DNA from: Bog-756 sp035531955
Lineage (GTDB): Bacteria; Actinomycetota; Acidimicrobiia; Acidimicrobiales; RAAP-2
DNA length: 64,000 nt
Assembly: GCA_035531955.1 (NCBI GenBank)
Contig: DATKRZ010000067.1
Span: 17,266 to 81,265, forward strand
Direction: 5' to 3'
A program made the translations under genes and the position numbers. This document shows positions 9,054 through 16,504 of the stretch, in pieces; within the stretch, counting starts at the first letter, position 1, and each line of letters opens with the position of its first letter. The notes under the pieces were generated by a model. It had not been told where the DNA came from and did no database searches. It saw nothing but the letters and a program-made list of their open reading frames with translations.

Positions 9054-10106
9054 ATGGCCTACGGACCCCGCAGTTCACTGCACCAGGTTCCGACCAGTCG
9101 AAACAGTCGGAATCGTGCGCCCCGAGCAACCGTGCGCTCCGGGTGGCTCAGACGAGCGGCCTTCCGCCGGATCACGGTGCGGACGGCGTCGATCTGCTGT
9201 CTCCCGGCTCTGGTGCTCGCGGCCGACATCTCCTTCCCCTCCACCGCGGCCGGCGTCACCGCCAGGCCGCCGACGACCGTCTCGCACTACGAGGCGAGCA
9301 TCGACCCGTCCGCTCTGGTCGCCCAGGGGAGGGCAGCGGGGGAGACCGGAGCCGGCGGTCTGGCGATCTTGGACTTCGGGCGACCCGCGGTCGACGGCTC
9401 CACGTCGGGGACGATCGACTTCGACGGCAACTTCATCTCGCTGAACACCATCGCCACCGTCACCCTGGACTATGTGCGGGGGTACTTCGCCAGTGCCCCG
9501 CCGGCACTGCACCTGGCGGTGGCCATCGGGACGAACAACAGCTGCGGATCGGGCCAACCCTGCGGCACCACCGTGTGCGGCTGCAAATTCGAGCCGCCGA
9601 GCTTCGCCACGTGGGGAGCTGAGCTCGCCGCGACGGTCGAGCAGACCCAATCGTCCGTCAACTCGCTCAGGGGGCATTCGGGCTACTCGGACCTGGTGGA
9701 GGTGGTGGCCGGGGATGACGCCGAGCCCGCCTTCGATCCGGAGTATCAGAACACCCATGACCTTCTGGCCGGATACGCCGATGCGGTGGGCGGCTTCCAG
9801 CCCGCCATGGTCGACTTCGGCTCGGCCGAGCCGGGCTTCTGGTCCAACGGTCAGCTGCTGCAGGTAGCCGATGGATTCGGGCCGGATGTCGCCGTACCTG
9901 AGGCGTACTCCGGCTCCGAGGTCTCGACGTGGGCCGCACTCGTCGCTTATGCCGAGTCCCGCGGGCGGGTGATTACCGTCTTCGGGGTCCTGACCAACAC
10001 GGCCAAAGGCTACAGCCCGCGGGTGGCCTACTCCTCGCTACTGAATGCCATCCAGCCGATCACCGGACAGACGTCGATCCGATGGTCCTCGGACATCACC
10101 CATTGA
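9054..10106 (+). CDS. Secreted protein of unknown function (TIM-barrel-like)
   Basis: About 350 residues with a basic N-terminus and a hydrophobic core ASICCLPALVLAADI followed by STAAGVTA, consistent with Sec export. ATG 9054 has AGAGG six bases upstream. GTG 9132 would give a more compact signal peptide and is the alternative. The mature part alternates strands and acidic residues (GAGGLAILDFGRPAVDG, LHLAVAIGTNNSCGSG, DLVEVVAGDDAEP, FQPAMVDFGSAEPGFW), a rhythm seen in glycosidase-like TIM barrels, but I do not recognise a family. Cysteines cluster at about residues 160-180 (NSCGSGQPCGTTVCGCK), probably disulfide-bonded outside the cell. Confidence 0.7.
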   Translation: MAYGPRSSLHQVPTSRNSRNRAPRATVRSGWLRRAAFRRITVRTASICCLPALVLAADISFPSTAAGVTARPPTTVSHYEASIDPSALVAQGRAAGETGAGGLAILDFGRPAVDGSTSGTIDFDGNFISLNTIATVTLDYVRGYFASAPPALHLAVAIGTNNSCGSGQPCGTTVCGCKFEPPSFATWGAELAATVEQTQSSVNSLRGHSGYSDLVEVVAGDDAEPAFDPEYQNTHDLLAGYADAVGGFQPAMVDFGSAEPGFWSNGQLLQVADGFGPDVAVPEAYSGSEVSTWAALVAYAESRGRVITVFGVLTNTAKGYSPRVAYSSLLNAIQPITGQTSIRWSSDITH

Positions 10107-10206
10107 GTGGAGTGCGGGGCGCCACCCCAGCGGGGGAAGAACGGTGCCTAAGGCAAGGGGAATCATGTGCATGTCAACTTCGCCCGGATCGTGAAACAGT
10201 AGACGC

Positions 10207-11025
10207 ATGAGGATCGGAGTCCATCTGCCCCAGTACGGACGAGTGGCCGGCGCCGATGCGATCAAGCGGTCAGCCAGACACGCGGAGGAGCTCGGATTCC
10301 TCGATGTGTGGGTCAGCGACCACATCGTCCATCCGGCGGCCCAGGACTACCCCTCGCCCTACCTGCTCGACCCTCTGGTCACCCTCACCTGGGCGGCGGC
10401 CGCCACCGAGCGCATCGGACTCGGCACGAGCGTCCTGGTCGTGCCGACGCACCATCCACTCGAGCTGGCCAATTCGCTGGCCAGCCTCGACGCCCTGTCC
10501 GGGGGTCGCCTGACCATCGCCGTGGGCGTCGGATGGTCCGAGCAGGAGTACGTTGCCCTCGGCTATGACTTTCACAACCGAGGGAAGCGTCTCGACGAAG
10601 CGATCATCCTGTTCAGGCTGGCCTGGTCCGAGGACCCGGTCTCCTTCCACGGGGAGTTCAACTCCTTCGACGACCTGCGGATATTGCCGAATCCGAGCCA
10701 CCGGATCCCAATCTGGATCGGCGGCAGCAGCGAGCCCGCCTACCGGCGCGCCGGCGCACTGGGCGACGGGTTCCAGGCCGTGGGCCTGTCAACCGAAGAG
10801 GCGGGGCCGGTCGTCGAACGAATCCGGCGCGATCACCCCGACCTCAGCTTTCCGATCTCGCTCCGGACGGGCTGGGACCCCCAGGGAATGGATCCCGGCC
10901 GGATCCGGGACGAGCTGGCCGCCTTCTCCGAGGCCGGCATCCAGCACGTCGTTGCCGCGCCGTGGCAGCGGGATCCGGACGAGTGGATCCGGTCCATGGA
11001 CCGACTCGCCGAGTTGGTGCTGTAG
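10207..11025 (+). CDS. F420-dependent LLM class oxidoreductase
   Basis: 272 residues, luciferase-like TIM barrel. The N-terminal strand is MRIGVHLPQYGRVAGADA, followed by HAEELGFLDVWVSDHIV, a typical F420-family barrel segment. Next come ERIGLGTSVLVVPTHHPLE and the phosphate-contact loop DALSGGRLTIAVGVGWSEQE, then the C-terminal IPIWIGGSSEPAYRRAGALG. Family members reduce or oxidise diverse substrates with coenzyme F420; the substrate here is unknown. ATG 10207 starts right at the first beta strand. It stands alone, about 100 bp after the secreted protein gene and 70 bp before the broken hydrolase. Confidence 0.9.
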   Translation: MRIGVHLPQYGRVAGADAIKRSARHAEELGFLDVWVSDHIVHPAAQDYPSPYLLDPLVTLTWAAAATERIGLGTSVLVVPTHHPLELANSLASLDALSGGRLTIAVGVGWSEQEYVALGYDFHNRGKRLDEAIILFRLAWSEDPVSFHGEFNSFDDLRILPNPSHRIPIWIGGSSEPAYRRAGALGDGFQAVGLSTEEAGPVVERIRRDHPDLSFPISLRTGWDPQGMDPGRIRDELAAFSEAGIQHVVAAPWQRDPDEWIRSMDRLAELVL

Positions 11026-11098
11026 GTCGGCCGGCAGACCTGCACCAGGCTTGGCACCGAGCTCGGCAACGGTGTGGTTCCTTGAGTACCATCGGCCC

Positions 11099-11813
11099 AT
11101 GCCAGCCGCTGCCGCCAACGGGATCGCTGTGGAATACGAGACCAGCGGCGATCCGGGCTTGCCGCCGGTCCTATTGATCATGGGACTCGGCTGTTAGCTC
11201 ACACTGTGGGACCCGGCCTTCTGCAGTGCCCTGGCCGACGCCGGATTCCATGTCATCCGATATGACAACCGTGATGTCGGCCGGTCGACGTGGTTCGACG
11301 ACGTCGGCGAGCCCGGCCTCGCCGACTTGTTGGCCGGCACGGCCACTCCGCAATGCTCGGTGCAGGACATGGCGGACGATGCCGCCGGCCTTCTCGATTC
11401 CCTCGGCTTCGATTCCGCGCACATCATCGGTGTCTCGATGGGCGGAATGATCGCTCAGACGCCCGCCATCGCCCATCCGGGACGGACCCGGTCCCTCGTG
11501 TCCATCATGTCGACCACGGCGACCCGACCGTTGGGCAACCCCAGCCCGAAGCACTCGCCGCCCTGACCGCCTCCCCGCCGACAACCCGCGAGGAGGCGAT
11601 GGAACAGGGGGCCAAGTTGTGGCGGGTCACGGGTCCCCCGGGTTCGATTTCGACGAACAGAAGGTGCGGGAGCGGGCTGGTACTGACTACGACCGGGCCT
11701 TCCACCCGTCGGGGACCGCCCGCCAGATGGCGGCAGTCCTGTTCCAGCCGGATCGCACTGCGGCGTTGGCCGGCCCACCGTCTCTTGGAGTGGCGCCAGG
11801 GGACCGGAATTGA
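11099..11813 (+). pseudogene. Broken alpha/beta hydrolase gene (nonsense codon, two frameshifts, 3' loss)
   Basis: From ATG 11099 the frame reads MPAAAANGIAVEYETSG, then PPVLLIMGLGC and a TAG stop at 11195-11197. Translation past the stop continues as LTLWDPAFCSALADAGF, IRYDNRDVGRSTWFDD and AHIIGVSMGGMIAQ with the nucleophile-elbow motif GVSMGG, clearly one alpha/beta hydrolase. The frame shifts near 11535 (into QPEALAALTASPPTTREE) and again near 11640 (into KVRERAGTDYDRAFHP, then DRTAAL), and stops at 11813. The usual C-terminal part with the catalytic Asp and His is absent. Intact relatives have a Met-Gln or similar where Cys-stop occurs here, so a CAG to TAG change is plausible. Confidence 0.85.
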
Positions 11814-11891
11814 CTGAGGCCCTCCAACCTGAGAATTGGGTCCTGAGCGCCGTCGAAGCCGGGACCTCGGTTTGTACTCGTCCGGCCGATG

Positions 11892-12635
11892 TCACGAAGG
11901 ATGAGGCGACCCGTTTCCGCTCAGATCCGGGAGGTCGAGGCCCGCCACGAGGCCGAGGCGCTGCGCGCTCCGGATGCGACCCAGCCCGGGGAGCGCCACG
12001 CTCCGCACGCCGAGCACCTGGATCCACATCGGGAGCGAGGCGGCCGGGTAGCCGACCGCTAGGAGCTCCTCCGGACGGGCGACCTGACAGAGTCGGGACG
12101 CCAGGTTCGTGGGTCGTCCGATGTAGTCGTCTCCGTCCATGATCAGTGCCTGACCGTGCGCGAATCCACCGCGGAGCGGCAGCGTCGATCCGTCGTAGCG
12201 GCCGATCAACTCGGCCGCAGTGGCCAGGGTCGGGCCCACTTCGACGCCGACAATCATGGCGCCGTCGCCCAGCCATTTCGCCACCAGTACGCCCCGCCGC
12301 ACGGCGATGTCACGAGCCAAGGACCGGAACTGGGTCAGCGTGTCGATAGCCGCGTGCTCCCCGCGGGTGGCCATGAACCGGGTGAAGCCGCAGAGATCCA
12401 CGAACGCGAACGCACGATCGACCAGGGCGATGGACCGGGCGATCTCCCTGGGCTCCTCGATGCCGCGGCTCGGAGGTGCCGTGCCCACGGTCCCCGGGCG
12501 CGCGCTCCCATCGCCTGCCGCGACCAGTGGGGCGGTGTGCCGGACCATGTCGTGAGCCGCTTTCCGGGTGCGGTCGGCCAGGCCACCGGGCAGCGGGACT
12601 GGTGGCTCGCTCCGGTTCTTGGGTCGTGAGTTCAT
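11892..12635 (-). CDS. Class III adenylate/guanylate cyclase catalytic-domain protein
   Basis: 247 residues, a soluble single-domain class III nucleotidyl cyclase. The first metal Asp is in AFVDLCGFTRFMATRGEH and the second in KWLGDGAMIVG. The same motif carries the Lys expected for adenine recognition, with an Asp in DGDDYIGRP as its usual partner. The transition-state Asn and Arg lie in TNLASRLCQVA. The residues expected for activity are therefore present and ATP looks more likely than GTP. About 75 N-terminal residues, Pro/Arg/Gly-rich, precede the domain. ATG 12635 (MNSRPKN) is chosen; the frame stays open to 13295 but is not protein-like upstream. A decayed second cyclase lies divergently at 12985. 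Confidence 0.85.
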   Translation of the reverse strand: MNSRPKNRSEPPVPLPGGLADRTRKAAHDMVRHTAPLVAAGDGSARPGTVGTAPPSRGIEEPREIARSIALVDRAFAFVDLCGFTRFMATRGEHAAIDTLTQFRSLARDIAVRRGVLVAKWLGDGAMIVGVEVGPTLATAAELIGRYDGSTLPLRGGFAHGQALIMDGDDYIGRPTNLASRLCQVARPEELLAVGYPAASLPMWIQVLGVRSVALPGLGRIRSAQRLGLVAGLDLPDLSGNGSPHPS

Positions 12636-12984
12636 CTCGTCCTGTTCTCGAGTCGATCTCTTGATCAAGTGTGGGACAGATCGGTCGCCGGGCGGTGGAC
12701 CACTCGTGACCGGGTCCGACTGACAACGAAGGCCTTGCGCCGACCCGACCTCGTCCACACCGGCCTGGACATTCCGCCGACCGCAGTTCGGTCGCCAGCT
12801 ATCAATGAAACGCTGGCGTCGGTGCGAATCTCGTCGAGCGATCCGCTGCGAGGGCTCGGCCGGACAATCCATGGTGTTGAGTATGTTCTCTGAAGTCGGA
12901 GAATATGCATGAACATTCGGAAACCAAGGTGAATTCAAGGTGACGCATCCGGAGAGAATTCCGGCGCGCCAGCGGTCGCCTGGT
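12636..12984. other. Intergenic region between divergent cyclase genes
   Basis: 349 bp with no convincing gene. It is less GC-rich toward 12870-12950 (for example GAGAATATGCATGAACATTC), as expected of a promoter region. A weak -35-like TTGAGT at 12877 is followed 17 bases later by AGAATA, pointing toward the decayed cyclase. Nothing stronger is visible. Confidence 0.4.
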
Positions 12985-13491
12985 ATGGGCGACGGGAAGG
13001 CGGAAACGGTTTCGGTGACGGCTGAGAACGCAACGATCCTGTTCACGGACATCTGGGCTCGACCGAATTGTCTCAGCGCCTGACGCCGGATGCGGCCGAG
13101 GAGGTCCGGCGTGGCCACTTCTCGATCCTGGGTCAGGCCTTCGCCGAGGTGGGGGGCACCGAGGTGAGGAACCTGGGCGATGGCTTGATGGTGGTCTTCG
13201 GTTCGGCCTCGGCAGCCATCGCGTGTGCAGTGGCCATGCAGCAGGGAGTTCCCGGTAGGTCTTCGGATCGGGCTGAGCGGCGGGGAGGTGGCCACAAAGG
13301 ACGACGACTACTTCGGGGATCCGGTCACCGAAGCGACCCGGCTGGTCCAGCGGGTCCGCTGCGGAGCCTGCGACCGAACCGATGGGGCGAAGGGAGGCAC
13401 CTTGAACGGTGGTGCCATGCTCGGGAGACCAGTTGTACAGGTTCGACCCTCGACCCAAGCCGCACTCGCCAGGGTCGTGGCACCCGGATAG
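12985..13491 (+). pseudogene. Decayed class III nucleotidyl cyclase fragment
   Basis: From ATG 12985 the frame reads AETVSVTAENATILFTDI, the canonical first strand of a class III cyclase with its metal Asp. The expected EGSTE is hit by a one-base deletion near 13053. The next frame carries STELSQRLTPDAAEE (in part) and RNLGDGLMVVFGSASAA with the second metal Asp and LGDG motif. A further shift near 13245 enters GLRIGLSGGEVATKDDDYFG and DPVTEATRLVQ. After that similarity fades into TDGAKGGTLNGG and the frame ends at 13491. The two shifts cancel, so first and third segments share a frame. It resembles the cyclase domain of LuxR/ATPase-fused regulators more than the intact neighbour at 11892. 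Confidence 0.8.
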
Positions 13492-13547
13492 CCTCGGGCC
13501 CGTATCCGACTCCCGGCAATATCCGCCGAATCGGTTTTGGAGCTTCC

Positions 13548-14474
13548 ATTCCCCTCGACCCGCAAGCCCGATCACTCCTCGAGCAACTCGAGGCGTTGGG
13601 CGCGCCGCCACTGTCGCAGCAGACCCCCGAAGAGGCACGCGCCGGCTTCACCGTGCTGGCTGCTGTGGCCGGGGCGCCCGAGGATCCGGTTCCCACTGAG
13701 GACCGGTCGGTGCCCGGCCCTGCAGGGGACATCCCGGTACGCATCTACCGGCCGGAGCGTGACCATCCACTGCCCGTGGTCGTCTACTTCCACGGCGGTG
13801 GTTGGGTGATCGGCGACATTGCGTCCCACGACACGATCTGCCAGCGGTTGGCCGCTGGGGTGGCGGCGCTGGTGGTGAGCGTCGACTACCGGCTGGCACC
13901 CGAGCACCCCTTCCCGGCGGCTGTCGATGATTGCGACGCCGCTACCCGTTGGGTCTCAGCCCGAGCGGCCGAGTTCGGCGGCGACCCTGCCCGACTGGCG
14001 GTGGCCGGCGACAGCGCGGGGGGCAACCTCGCCGCCGTGGTTGCGATTCACGCCCGCGACGCCGGCGGGCCGCCGATCGCCTATCAACTCCTCATCTACC
14101 CCGGCACCGACATGACGTGCTCCCTTCCGTCGCACACCCAGAACGGCAAGGGCTACCTGCTCGACTCCGACACCATCGGCTGGTTCAGCGACAACTACCT
14201 CGCCGAGGCCGATCCCCGGCACCCCGACGCCTCTCCGCTCTTGGCCGACGACCTTTCGGGCTTGCCGCCGGCACTGGTGGTCACAGCCGAATTCGACCCC
14301 CTGCGTGATGAGGGAGAAGCCTACGCCGAGCGTCTTCGCCAGGCGGGCGTCACTGTGACCACGTCGCGCTACGACGGGATGATCCACGGGTTCTACGGGC
14401 TCGATAGCGTTTTTGACGCCGCCCAGCGGGCCACCCGCGAAACCGTGGCGGCGCTGCGCGAAGGGTTGAGTTGA
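13548..14474 (+). CDS. HSL-family alpha/beta hydrolase (esterase/lipase), apparent ATT start
   Basis: About 308 residues of the hormone-sensitive-lipase family. The oxyanion motif is VVYFHGGGWVIGD, the nucleophile Ser is in VAGDSAGGNLAAVVA, the catalytic Asp in AEFDPLRDEGEAYAERL, and the His in DGMIHGFYGL. All triad residues are present. The expected N-terminus (PLDPQARSLLEQLEALG) begins right after an ATT codon at 13548, which has GGAG five bases upstream. No ATG, GTG or TTG exists in frame between there and the decayed cyclase, with which the frame is continuous back to 13068. Initiation at ATT, an ATG-to-ATT mutation, or a read-in fusion are the options. It hydrolyses short-chain esters by family analogy. 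Confidence 0.85.
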   Translation: MPLDPQARSLLEQLEALGAPPLSQQTPEEARAGFTVLAAVAGAPEDPVPTEDRSVPGPAGDIPVRIYRPERDHPLPVVVYFHGGGWVIGDIASHDTICQRLAAGVAALVVSVDYRLAPEHPFPAAVDDCDAATRWVSARAAEFGGDPARLAVAGDSAGGNLAAVVAIHARDAGGPPIAYQLLIYPGTDMTCSLPSHTQNGKGYLLDSDTIGWFSDNYLAEADPRHPDASPLLADDLSGLPPALVVTAEFDPLRDEGEAYAERLRQAGVTVTTSRYDGMIHGFYGLDSVFDAAQRATRETVAALREGLS

Positions 14475-14725
14475 GCAGAGGCGTCGAAGCCGGTCCGGGT
14501 AGCGGACCAGCGAGCGGAGCATTGTGCAACTGGCGAACAGCCCGGCCGCTTGCTGGCATGCCGACGTCGGAGTCGGTGGGGCAGCGGGTCTCCACTTCGA
14601 GGACTACCACCTACGGGCGAACGAGCGCGCCCTCGCCGGAAGGGCGAACCTGGGTGGCGCGAACGGCGCAGATCTGGGATGCTGCCGGAGCGGGCCGACC
14701 GGCACCGAGAACGAAGGGTGGGATC

Positions 14726-15031
14726 ATGGCCGCGGAGCTGATTCTGGAATTTGAGGGCGTCACCACCAAGGAGTACCACGCAGTAAACAAGGAACTCGGC
14801 ATCGACCCGGAGAGTGGAGAAGGCGACTGGCCGGACGGCCTGGTGGCTCATTCGGCCGGCCTCAACGACGCTGGGCATCTCGTCGTGATTGAAGTCTGGG
14901 ACACTCCTGAACACCAGGCCAAGTTCATGGAGGACCGACTTGGTGGTGCGCTGGCAAAGGGTGGAGTCACCGGACCGCCTTCCAGTATCACCTGGATCGA
15001 GCTGGTGTCCCACCATCACCTCGGGAGCTGA
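14726..15031 (+). CDS. Small hypothetical protein, possibly a dimeric alpha/beta-barrel (ABM-like) fold
   Basis: 101 residues. ATG 14726 follows an AAGGGTGGG-type ribosome-binding region. The sequence has the small ferredoxin-like beta-alpha-beta look of antibiotic-biosynthesis-monooxygenase or Dabb proteins: AELILEFEGVTTKEYHAV, then GLVAHSAGLNDAGHLVVIE with VWDTPEHQAKFME, then the last strand SSITWIELVSHHHLGS. No catalytic residue can be assigned. The approximately 250 bp upstream, after the esterase, hold no gene. Confidence 0.65.
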   Translation: MAAELILEFEGVTTKEYHAVNKELGIDPESGEGDWPDGLVAHSAGLNDAGHLVVIEVWDTPEHQAKFMEDRLGGALAKGGVTGPPSSITWIELVSHHHLGS

Positions 15032-15162
15032 GTCGACGTCGCTGCAGTTCGAAGAGCGGTTTCAGCTCGGGCGGGACCGGACCTCGCTGGTCTATACCGA
15101 CACGGGCCGAGGACCGTCAGACCTGAAGGATCTGGCCGCTGATATGCGAGCGACCCGACTCC

Positions 15163-16362
15163 TCAACTGAACACGACCTCCAGCCGGCGTGGCCCTCTGA
15201 CCTGGCCACCTGCCCACAGGACCTCAGCACCCTCGGCCAGATGGAAGACAGGAACCCGTGCCAGCCACTCCTCGAGGGCGACCCGTAGCTCCATCCTCGC
15301 CAGGTTGGAACCGGCACACCGATGGATCCCCGAGCCGAACGCCACGTGCCGGTTCTCCTGGCGATCGACGAGCACCTCGTCGGCCCGGTCGAAGACGGCC
15401 GGGTCCCGGTTCGCCGCCGGGAAGCTCAACAGGAGCTTGTCGCCCTGCTTCATGGGACAGCCGTTGAATTCGAGGTCCTCGGTGACGACGCGGGCCATGG
15501 TCACCGGCGAGTAGGCACGGAGGAGCTCCTCGACGGCCGTGGCCATGAGCGCAGGTTCGGCCACGAGGCGCTCGCGGTCCCGATCGTTCGTCGCCAGGTG
15601 CCAGAGCGAGGAGCCGATCGCACTCCAGGTGGTGTCGATACCGGCGATCATCGTCAGTATCGCCATGCCCAAGACGACCATGTCGTCGACTGATCCTCCA
15701 TCCACCTCGGCGTGGAGCAGGTAGGTCAGCAGATCGTCGCCATCGGCGTCGCGGCGTTCGTTGATCCGATCCCAAAGGTAGTAGCCGATGCCGAACATCC
15801 CGCGCTGAACTCGCTCGGTGTCATCAGCGAACTCCAGGGCATCGCGAACCCAGCCGGTGAATGTGTCGGCAAGCTCCTCCGGGATTCCGAGGATCGAGCC
15901 AATGACGCGGACGGGGATCTGCTGGGCATAATCAGCTGCGGCGTCTGCCCGGCCCGCGTCGAGGTGGGCATCGACCAAAGATCCGCACAATGATCTCGTC
16001 ATCGGTTCGTAGGACTCCACCCTCGCATGGGAGAACCAAGGAAGCAGGAGTCGTCGCGTCCACGTATGCAGCGGTGGGTCGGAAGTGATCGGCGGGAGTC
16101 CGTATGTGAGGATAGGGGTCTCCGACTCGTCAACGGAATCGATGACGCTTGTGTTGGCCGAGCTGAAGTGGTCGATGTCCTTCGCCATCGCCGTGACATC
16201 CGCATACGTCGTCGGTAGCCAGGCACGCCCTCGACGGTCGGTGTGGGCGATCGGGCAGACTTGACGCAACTCGTCCCAGTGGGGGAACGGGTTCTGCACG
16301 TAGGACGCATCGAGGACATCGAAATCCGACGTCCAATCACCAACCGGCTCAGTCCTCGCCAC
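15163..16362 (-). CDS. Cytochrome P450
   Basis: 399 residues, soluble bacterial P450 monooxygenase. The I-helix oxygen-binding motif is AGIDTTW (about residues 240-246), the K-helix ExxR is EELLRAYSP, and the heme-thiolate loop is FGSGIHRCAGSNLARME with proximal Cys at about 349. The start is GTG 16362, because GGAGG lies seven bases upstream; the frame continues to a GTG at 16392 but without a comparable site. No ferredoxin or ferredoxin reductase gene is adjacent, so electron partners must come from elsewhere. The substrate is unknown. Confidence 0.93.
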   Translation of the reverse strand: MARTEPVGDWTSDFDVLDASYVQNPFPHWDELRQVCPIAHTDRRGRAWLPTTYADVTAMAKDIDHFSSANTSVIDSVDESETPILTYGLPPITSDPPLHTWTRRLLLPWFSHARVESYEPMTRSLCGSLVDAHLDAGRADAAADYAQQIPVRVIGSILGIPEELADTFTGWVRDALEFADDTERVQRGMFGIGYYLWDRINERRDADGDDLLTYLLHAEVDGGSVDDMVVLGMAILTMIAGIDTTWSAIGSSLWHLATNDRDRERLVAEPALMATAVEELLRAYSPVTMARVVTEDLEFNGCPMKQGDKLLLSFPAANRDPAVFDRADEVLVDRQENRHVAFGSGIHRCAGSNLARMELRVALEEWLARVPVFHLAEGAEVLWAGGQVRGPRRLEVVFS

Positions 16363-16504
16363 TTCCCGCCTCCAATATCCGGGTCGTCTCACCAGTGTCT
16401 TACACCCAGGGCTGCCCAGATTGCCAGGCTGCCGCGACCCGGCGGGATGAGCAGGTACTGGAGGGCCGGAGGCGACGCCGTCCCATCCGAAGGGACATCT
16501 GCTG

